Positions 55,437-64,000 of a stretch of 64,000 nucleotides of DNA are shown piece by piece (within the stretch, counting starts at the first letter, position 1; each line of letters opens with the position of its first letter). Origin of the DNA: Polyporus tsugae (Eukaryota > Basidiomycota > Agaricomycetes > Polyporales > Polyporaceae); NCBI GenBank assembly GCA_024305745.1, contig JAHRBS010000005.1, positions 868,001-932,000 of the forward strand. The letters are read 5' to 3'. The position numbers and the translations under genes are program-made. The notes beneath the pieces were generated by a model. It saw only the letters and a list, made by a program, of their open reading frames with translations, did no database searches and was not told where the DNA came from.

Positions 55437-58400
55437 ATGCCTCACGAACGCCTCAACGCTCTTCTCGCTTCATTCATACCCCTAATACCACTTCTCTACC
55501 AGCGCAGAGCTCAAGACATCGACTGGGGTAACGTTGTCACCAACCACCAACCATTCGCTCCCAAATATCTCCCCCCCGTCCCGGAGCTCCCCAAGGACCA
55601 AGCTCTTTCCAAGTTGTACAACCATGCATGCGAGATCAATTTCACGCTTGGTCCTCGGTGGTTGCGGGATGCCATCACGCAGCCTTTGGACACGTCTCTC
55701 CCCGTCGTCGACGCTCTCGGGGCCATTCGCTCTCACCTTCAGGTGAACGTTGCAACATCTTCACTCTTCCTATGGGTTGTCGGACTGCTGTTTTTGGTAC
55801 TTCTGTTGTTCTTGGATCTGGCGAACAGTCCTACATCATGCCCTGGCAAGATAATCGCAGCCTGCGAGACGTCGACCAATGTCACCTCAACAACTACATG
55901 TCCTACCCCCGCGTCGGCAGAATCCATCAAACCGGAACGTGTTCTCAGTCTTCAGGGAGCGTCGAACGAAACGCTGGCGTTACCACCATTTGGCTATACG
56001 TTGTCAACATCGTTCCCACTCCCTCCGATCGAAGAGGAGGACGATGCCATTGACCATGGTGCAGCTTCTAACCCGTCACCCGATGCTGCAGAAGCCAGTG
56101 ACGCGGAGTCAGTCTTGCAGTGTTCGTCATCCAACCGTGCATTGTCATCTCTATCTTCTCAGTCCTCTCACACCGTTATTCCGAACCCTTCGTCACCAGC
56201 TTTGTTCCTTTCCTCGACTCCGTCGCCCTCCGTTCAATCAACTCACGCATCGCAGTGCGCGGAGGAGGACGTTTCTGAACACTTCTTCTCCCCACTTGTC
56301 AATGACATGGACACATCTTCGATCTCGTCCGACTTCGTTTTCACGATTGTTCCCCCTAGCGCTTCGGTCCTCGACTCTGTTACGGGCCTCGGTTCTCCCT
56401 CATCGTCTCAGGATGGAGTAGCAGAGACGTTCCTGTCTCCTACGATATCCGACGTCCCTTCCACCGTAGGATCGACGCAGACATCTCCGTCGTCACCATT
56501 CCTGTCTACGTCTCCCATCCATCAGCTCGGTGGGATCGTGCCCACAGAGAAACGGGTCTGGCCTGGAGAAGGACAAGGCTCAGAGATCTCGCTCAAAACG
56601 GCAGACGAAGCCGAGGTCACCAGCGTTTTGGAAACAACCGCGCTTCTAGCTCTCGACGAAGATCCTCGCCCGACGGTTCAGGAACTTGACCAGCCCCCTT
56701 CTCCGCCTCGCTCTCGGACTCTCAGCAACATTACTGAGATTACCGAGCCTAGCGAATCTTCCGCCTCAGTGGCTGGTACGCCTCGAGTCGAATGGTTGTC
56801 GGGCATCCACGGACAGCTTGCCAGTTTGGACCACAATGGCGCCACTCTCCAGGTGACCCAAGGAGCCGTGGATGGTGCCACTACGGCGTCGGCTCCGGAA
56901 GTCGACATGGGGTTCGACTGGTCGCTTGTCGATGTTCCCTCAAGAATGGAAGACTTCCTGCCGCTGAGTACGTCCACCCCGAACCTCCATTCAACGGCTG
57001 GTTGGTCACTGGTGTCCATCGGAGACTCCCTGACCGGAGATGCGGGGATGCAGAGTCCGGGGTTGCCTGGTGATCTCGAATGGAGCTCTGACGCTGTTAC
57101 GGGTGTGGGAATTCTCGAGCTTCCGACTACTCCTCTCGTAGCCCCCACAAGTCTTTCTAACGCAGGCTTTCCGGCATCGTCTTCCTGTAGTGGACATACG
57201 GATCTCGAGGGTGATGACGACGGGGGATCGTTTGTGGACACTACGGCACTACCGCCCGCTGCGTCGATGGCAAAAGCGAGTTCTGAGGTGCAGCGGTTGC
57301 CGGCACAGGCCCTCGCCATGATCGCCGACGAGGTCGCGTCGAAGATATCTGCATCTACCGTTGAATCCCCTACTGTTGCTCAAACGTCTGTTGTGGCCTC
57401 CTCTCCTGTGAACGTTTGCCCTCCATTGGCTTCCCCCGAGGTCCTTATTGCCCCCACTCTTCCAACGATGAGCCCGACGGTCATGGATGTCAACGGCTAC
57501 TTTCAAACCCGCGCTCCCGCGGCATCTGACCAGCCGACACCTATCACCACACATGCTCGTCGGGCCAGCAGGGTGAGTGGCGCAAATAACCTTGTCTCCT
57601 TCGTCGTCATGGCTCGCAAACAGGTGTTCTGACATATTCATCCGTCTCCTAAGGTCCTGGTCGCTCGCACGGGAATCGCCAACCAACAGGTGGCGCTCAC
57701 CGACACGGGCCTCGCCCAGCTTGTAGCTCGGCTGGACGAGCCACTTCCTCCTGAGGAAGATGTACGGGGCGAACGTCGTCGTATGGAGCGGGTGACCAAC
57801 ACGGCTATGGCCAAGCACTCCGCGGACAGGTGAGTTAGCGGCCTTTCTCCCATAATATGTCATTTGTCAACCAACTCTTGCAGGGGCGAGCCGCGAGATA
57901 TGTACCAAGTGATTCACGAACGCCGGTACTCGAACGAACCCATCTCCGCCAGAGTCGAACGCGACATCATCGACGCGGCGCACCATCCGCCGCTGCAGAA
58001 CGACCCGCACATCAGGATCCCGGTGTGCGAGCTGGGGAGGAGCCGGAGCTCGGGCCATGCGCGGTCTACGACGAACGTCGCGTTGGTGAGGATGCCTTCC
58101 GTCTCGGCTTCCTCCCAAGACGTCAGCGCTATGGTCGCCACCCCCCTCGTTCTCCCGCGGAATTGGGGTCATCGCCGCTCTCAGTCTGAGGTGGCCAATA
58201 GTAGCGCCGCGCTGATTACTGGAGATCAGCACCGTCGCCTATCGTACGTCTAACTTTCGGTCCTCGATTAAAAGCTGCCTAATAGAATTTAATCCAGGTA
58301 CGCTGCAATCGCAGCGAGTGGATTCCCGAGTCAGCAGCTTCGCCTGCCCGTCGTCTCCGATGAACTACCACCCGAACCGTCCGCCGCACAAGCTAGCGCC

Positions 58401-59705
58401 AAGGACCCCACTGGGGAGCCTGTCGAGACCAAGTCACGCACCATGTCCGCACCGGGTTTGTCCATGTCTCCAATGTTCCGCACCGGCATCCTTGACGCTC
58501 AGGCTGACTGGCGCAATGGAAATCGGTGGAATGCGCTTGCGGTCCCGGCGCCGCCCTTTTCGGTGGAAGCTTCCAAGTCTGTTGACAAAGGGAAGGCTCG
58601 CCTTCAGGAGCTCCCTTCATTGACGAGGATGACACCTCGTCTCGTGCCTAGCGATGGCAGCCCTGTTTTGGAGAAGAAATGGCCCCAGTCCCGTCTCTTG
58701 AAGGCCCCGACGCAGCACCCTTCGGCTGTTGCAACAAAGGCTCCAGAGGCGACGCACTCGTCTCTTTCGTCGAGCGGCAAGGACGATCCCGAGGCGTCGG
58801 GTTCTGGTCCTAGCAAGGTGCGCGGCAGCATGCTCTCGGCCACTTGTCGCGTGAAGCTGCGCGATCTCGCACTCTCCGCTCAACAGAGTATGACTGTCTC
58901 GCCTCCCGTGGTTGCGCCATCCTCCTGTGTTGCATCTGGCTCTGACTCCGCTTCTGGCTCTGCTTGCCGTTCCGATACTGCCTTCGGCTCTGGAGTGGCC
59001 TTAACTGCCTCTGGTTCAAGCTCTGACTCTGTCGTCATCGTCTGCTCTGGTGGCTCATGCGTTCCGGTCTCGTTTGCTCAGCCTGGGCTGATCGTGATGG
59101 ACAAGACACCGCCGGCGGAACAGTTGAAGGCAGACTTTGAGGCTTCTAACGATCTTCTAACGAAGGCCCCTGTTAGCCTTACGTGCCCTGGGGACACCTC
59201 GCAACCGGAGCCTGTCTTGCTGCTTCCTAGTCGATCAGTTGTCGACATGCACTTCTCGCCTCTGGACGAATCCATTGACTTGGTAATTGCAAGCCAAGAG
59301 TGCCGGCCACCGTCGCCGACGAGGGAGCGCCCAGCTGTTGTACGGCTGAGCTCACGGTCTAGTCCTTTTGCACTGTCGTCTTCGTCTCGCTTCAGGCGTT
59401 CTACGGCCCCTGCACACGTCTCGTCTCCCTCTACGTCGGCTGTGGATGTCCACCTGCACGAGTCGCCTTCTCGCGCTTCTGCGCCTCCTCCACTGCGACA
59501 CGATCTCACGACCCCCGACGTGCCGCCAAGCATCGTAGTACGAAACACACGGAGGTCCGACCGAACGCCCGGTGCGATAGCAAGGATGTCGCCCCGACGT
59601 CGTGACTGGTCGCATTCTCGTGCGGTCCTCGGTCACCGGCGAGCGTTAACGAGCGCCTTGCTCGGACGGGAGCAGCAGTCTGTGCAAGTTGCCGGGTTCA
59701 CTTGA
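55437..59705 (+). CDS. Unknown long disordered protein (1,359 aa)
   Basis: Exons 55437-57572, 57654-57829, 57884-58243 and 58298-59705 join in phase. Residues 1-100 look globular (LLYQRRAQDIDWGNVV; YNHACEINFTLGPRWLRDAI), followed by one strong hydrophobic helix near residues 107-128 (SSLFLWVVGLLFLVLLLFLD). The rest is Ser/Thr/Pro-rich with a modest helical block around residues 715-790 (NQQVALTDTGLAQLVARLDE; ERRRMERVTNTAMAKHSADR). No family recognised. A single helix plus a long disordered tail suggests a membrane-tethered scaffold. A possible in-frame intron would remove the helix. It is divergent from the other disordered-protein gene. Confidence 0.7.
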
Positions 59706-60359
59706 CGGGATGGGCAGCAAAATTGAAGGGAGGGCCGGCGTCATCCTCAGGAGCAAGACCGTCTGGAGAGCAACAAGCTATACGCGAGCCTGGAAACGAA
59801 TCCCCCTTTCTTGCCTATTTGTCACATTGCTATCAACAATAAACTTGTATTGTTTCTTATCCTTATCTATGGGTGCGTCGATGAGAAGGTGTATCTGAAT
59901 GAAGCCGTCTCCGCACAGGCTGAGGGCACTCGCGATCGGACAGCACCCACCCAGTGTACGTATACAACGTCGATGTGGACGGGCAATCCTCCTAACTTGC
60001 TGCTACCACGGCAGCCTAGAGCGGTTTATTCGCAGGCCATTCGAATTGTACCTCCATGCCGTTGAAATGTCGAGACATGGACGTCGACTTCGAATTTGAA
60101 CTCGTTCAAAAATGACTCAGCCCGTCCAGGCAGACGCCTGTTCGGGCCGCAGTTTCAAGCCTGCAATCAAGTTGAATCAAGACTCTAGACTCGAACCAGT
60201 CGGAACACATCAGCGGACACAACGGAGTTGGAATCGACATCACCTAATCTCGGCTGGAATGGAGCCGATCAAGACACAGGAGATGCGGTACATTCCTTTG
60301 CGCCGTCCCCCGCCAACCTCTCAACCCAACCTCTCAACCCAAACCTGAATACCAGCAGC
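59706..60359. other. Intergenic, no gene seen
   Basis: About 650 bp between two plus-strand genes. The presumed 3' end of the upstream gene lies near an AATAAA-like 'aacaataaac' at about 59836. Confidence 0.45.
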
Positions 60360-62146
60360 ATGGAGGATGAAAGACGGCCGTTACTGCCCCAAGACGAGGT
60401 GGCCAAGCGGAAGAAGCCAACGCCCCTTCCCAAGTTGCAGATCGCAATCTTGATGCTGTTGCACCTCGCCGAGCCAATGACCTCGCACGTCATCTTTCCT
60501 TTTATCAACCAGGTTTGTCCCAGCGTCATCGATAATGCACGTCCACGGAATGAACCGACTGTTTCGCATTTAGCTCGTGAGCGAGCTCGACATTACTGGC
60601 GGCGACGAGAAGAAGGTCGGGTACTACGCAGGACTAATCGTGGAGTTGACTTAGTTTCGACTCTTCCTAGACTTGAGCTGATCAACGTACGTTAGGAATC
60701 AATATTCTTTGCCACAGAGGCCATGTTCGTCTTCCAGTGGACGAGACTATCCGACCACATCGGTCGCAAGCCTGTCCTGCTCATTGGCGTTGGAGGATGC
60801 TGTATCTCTATGATATGCTTCGGTCTGTCTCGAACGTTCTTGACCCTCGTCTTGAGGTAAGGATATACCTAGACCCACCACCACCAGCGCACCTTCAGGC
60901 TAACTAGTCTCCAGCCGGAGCCTGGTAGGGATGCTGAACGGAGGCACAGCCGTCATGAAGAGCATGATGGGCGGTCAGTTGTGCGCTTTAACTCAGTCCT
61001 CGTCACTACTCACCTAACTAGCTATGCTGCAGAGCTCACGGATTCAACAAACATCGCCCAGGCCTTCGCATATATCCCCGTTTCATGGGCAGTGGGAGTC
61101 ACCATGGGGTATGCGTTCAGTGCTTTGGTGTTGTCATACTAACGCACATACTCACGCACGTATTCCGTATTCATAGACCTATGGTGGGCGGCCAGCTTGC
61201 CAAGCCCCACGAAAGGTGGCCACGCATCTTCAGCCACCCCTTCTGGGTGGAATACCCCTACTTCCTCCCCTGCGCCGTCTCCGCTGCCTTCGCTGCCTTC
61301 TGCTTCGTGGTCACTGCCTTCTTCCTTGAAGAGGTGCGTAACGTCACTTATCTCCTCCCCCCTCAAGTTCCAACGCCTAACCATCCCCCATAGACCGTCA
61401 AGAAGAAGCGTCGTTCCTCCCCCGAGTCCGGCCTGTCCCCGTCCTCAACAGCGGCAAGCGACGAGGACGGTCCCCCACCGCTCCGCGCAATCTTCACCCG
61501 GCCCGTAATCGTCTCCATCGCCAACTACGGCGTCCTCGCCCTCGTCGAAATCGCCTTCATTGTCCTCGCGCCTCTCTTCCTCTCCACCCCCATCGCCCTC
61601 GGCGGCCTCGGCCTCAAGCCCCCCACGATCGGCGCCATCCTCGGCACCGTCGGCCTCCTCGACAGCCTCGTCCAAGTCCTCTTCTTCGCGCGCGCCATTG
61701 ACGCCTGGGGCCCCAAGCGCGTCTTCCAGGTCGGGATGTCCACCTTCGTGCCCCTGTACGCGCTATACCCGCTCATGAGCCTCTATGCGCGCGTGCACGG
61801 CCTGACCTGGGTCGTCTGGGCCATGGTCGGCCTGCAGAACGTGCTGCTCTGCGTGATGGACATGGCGTTCGGCGCCATCTTCCTCTTCATCACGTCCTCG
61901 GCTCCGGACAGCCGCGCGCTGGGCGCGGTGAATGGCGTCGCGCAGGTCGTGGCCGCCACCGTGCGCGCCGTCGGCCCGGCTGTGGCAACGTCGCTGTTCG
62001 CGACGTCGTTGGAGCGCAATTGGCTGGGAGGGTACGGAGTCTACGCGATCCTCATCCCGTTTAGCGTGTCGCTGTCGTTCGTCTCGATCTACCTTCCCCC
62101 AAACATGTGGCCGAAGGCCGGAGAGAACCAGGAGCGGGAGGAATAA
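60360..62146 (+). CDS. Major facilitator superfamily transporter (474 aa)
   Basis: Exons 60360-60512, 60574-60639, 60696-60856, 60915-60973, 61033-61108, 61177-61333 and 61394-62146 join in phase. About twelve helices are visible. The MFS signature in the loop between helices 2 and 3 reads WTRLSDHIGRKPVLL, and a GPMVGGQL segment follows helix 5. A charged central loop (KKKRRSSPESGLSPSS) separates the two halves. The pattern fits the fungal drug/H+ antiporter-like group related to plant zinc-induced facilitators. The substrate cannot be inferred. The N-terminal MEDERRPLLPQDE carries a dileucine-type sorting motif, which hints at a vacuolar or endosomal membrane. Confidence 0.88.
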
Positions 62147-62319
62147 TAAGGTCCAAAACCCTATTGAACCTGGGCGCTCGTTACCCACGTTTTACCATGA
62201 TCGCCCACTTGCATTTATCCGTAGACTTAGACTTCATTTTCTTCATCTCATTCTTCATCTGCAGTAGATAGACAGCCCAATCTATAGGTGTGCCACGCAC
62301 CGACGCCCTTGCCTACAAA

Positions 62320-64000
62320 CTATCGCTCCCACTCCCACCCCTTGGCCGCCCACGCGGGCATCTCCGTCTCGAAGCTACCCAAGCTCGTCGTGTACCGCCG
62401 TGCGTGCAGGAAGATGTACAGGGACTCCGGCTTTGGGTCGGGGTGCAGGGGAACGAAGCACTCCGGGCAGTAGTGCATCCCGCCTGCGTCCGATATCGGG
62501 TCGGCCGTCACAGGCGCGGACTCCTCCACCACTGGGACTGGTGTTGGTGTTGGGTCGGGCGTGCCTACTTCGGAGGGCAACGTCGAGGAAGACGCGGAGC
62601 TGATGGCGAGCTTTACGACGTCCTCGAATGTCAGCTGGTTCATGAGCGACTCTTCAGAGGTGACGTCGAAGACCGCAGGTACAGACGTGCCAGGTGTCCC
62701 TGGGCTGCTAGCTGCAGGTGTGCTCTGCAAGGATGCAAATGCAGGGCCACCCCGCTTCCGCTGGTTTTGGGGAGGGAGGGGAATGGTGAAGCCGTGGGGC
62801 GAGAGTGCGGCCTTGGCGCGGAAGACCACGTCTCGCCAGCGGCCCCAGTCCTCCGCCTCGTCCTATAAAACGCGCACCGCCTGAGCTCGATGCCTTCAGA
62901 GAGAGATAGTAGCCGAAAACGACCGACCTTCATGTTCCTCAGGCGCGTAATGATCCCGACCGCCTCCACAGAGAGCGGTACGGGAGAGCCCATCCCGATA
63001 TCATGGCCCGTCTCGCGCGGCAAGAGTTTCCTCTCCGCTGTTTCACTCAATGCTCCCTCGGTTGGAGGAGTGGGTGAGGAAGCGCCCTCGACGCGGCCGG
63101 TGATCGCTTCCGGATTATTCGAGGCGTCGAACTGGAACTGCATCGGGGCTTGCGGGGCGGCGCGCTCTTCGCTTGGAACGAGGTCTATTCCGCCCTTCCC
63201 GAGGTTATCACCCTGAGTAGGACAGGACGTGAGCATTGGTGCGAGAAGGGGGAGGAAAACGGGAGGGCAACGGACCCATATCCTTGTATCGGAGTAAATA
63301 GGGTCGTTCGCGATGGGATGGCCAAGATACTGTAGGTGTACGCGGATCTGGTGGGCTATATGTGTTGCACTGTGAGTAATAGAACGCATATTTATGAATG
63401 AGGGAGAGCATACATCGACCTGTCAGAGGACGACCTACAGAAGTATGTCAGCGTACGTATTGAGTATATACACCGTCTGAGAGCGATTGCATGGAAGACC
63501 TACAGCGGAGGGCGCTGGTATCAGTGTTCTCGTCGTAATGTAAACGATTGAATATTGTCTTCGCAGGCTGCCAAATAATGCGTCAGGAGAAATGCACGGT
63601 TTGCGTACATACACCAATTTACACATACCTTTCCTTCGGGATGAACGATATTTAAGCCCATCTGCCTGTCAACTGTCAGGAGAGGCTCCTCGCAGACGAT
63701 CTCCTCTCTATATGCTACTGTTTCAGCCACCACGACGTATCCATGCAAAGTTTCATACTCGGGGAACTTGCCCTTGCATCGGGCGACATATTCCTTTTTC
63801 ACTTCGCCGTTCACAAACTCCTTGGAGAGCGTGGTTGCAAGTGGTGCGTTGAGGGGTAGAATCATCAGGCCAGAGGTAAGCCTGTCTAACCTGTTCACAG
63901 CTAGCAATGGATTTCGGTTCTAAGCACATATGACGGCTGAGAACTACGGCTTACTATAGACCTTCTCGAAGCCGAAGTCATTCTTCAATATTTCCACCAG
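62320..64000 (-). CDS. RluA-family pseudouridine synthase, 5' end outside window
   Basis: Exons 62862-62320, 63212-62928, 63355-63276, 63434-63414, 63567-63504, 63707-63629 and 63919-63759 join in phase. An eighth runs from about 63962 off the right edge. The catalytic motif is [11 protein letters not shown] (Asp nucleophile), followed by [40 protein letters not shown] and NDPIYSD. These are typical of the Rib2/Pus9 branch, which modifies U32 in tRNAs. A low-complexity insert of about 80 residues follows, then a C-terminal extension with [12 protein letters not shown], a possible metal site. Exon 63434-63414 is only 21 nt. The N-terminus is missing. Confidence 0.85.

Overview
The window looks like nuclear DNA of a filamentous basidiomycete, most likely an Agaricomycete. 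The evidence is: genes cut by many 50-70 nt introns with GT..AG ends, divergent and convergent single genes instead of operons, a HET-domain gene, F-box/WD40 genes, long disordered proteins, a spliced tRNA-Gln, and a Plavaka-like DNA transposon of the kind known from mushrooms. All exon models were built by hand from reading frame, splice consensus and family conservation. No search was run.

1-21.5 kb is a tandem segmental duplication. The repeating unit is an F-box/WD40 gene (+) facing the KDEL-receptor gene ERD2 (-). The rightmost ERD2 (19854-21463) is intact. The middle copy (about 13401-14945) is decayed, and only an exon fragment remains at the left edge. The two F-box/WD40 copies (10708-13128 and 17143-19582) are diverged in their 5' exons but almost identical over the WD40 exon, a gene-conversion pattern. 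The right copy carries an in-frame stop. An 8.08 kb transposon (370-8445) with 40-bp perfect terminal inverted repeats sits inside the left unit, and the right unit preserves the empty site. It carries a transposase with three nonsense codons, a companion gene and a minus-strand gene with a minisatellite.

21.5-25.4 kb holds no gene I can recognise. 25.4-33.2 kb holds a HET-domain gene, an SR-rich SCI1-like gene, a possible tiny membrane protein, a small NIF3/CutA-like protein and tRNA-Gln(TTG). 33.4-35.3 kb is a poly(A)-tailed retroposed insertion with 13-bp target duplications. 35.7-38.2 kb is a third, disrupted F-box/WD40 paralogue.

38.4-50.5 kb holds an S33/TAP-like hydrolase that appears catalytically dead and continues into an SH3 domain, an Asp/Glu racemase-family gene, a YAR1-like ankyrin protein, a 12-exon seven-helix membrane protein and a secreted beta-lactamase-family protein. 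52-64 kb holds two long disordered proteins of unknown function, an MFS transporter and an RluA-family pseudouridine synthase that runs off the right edge.

Housekeeping genes (ERD2, YAR1-like, pseudouridine synthase, tRNA) are interleaved with fast-evolving loci (F-box/WD40, HET, transposon, retroposon). The left third is the unstable part of the window.
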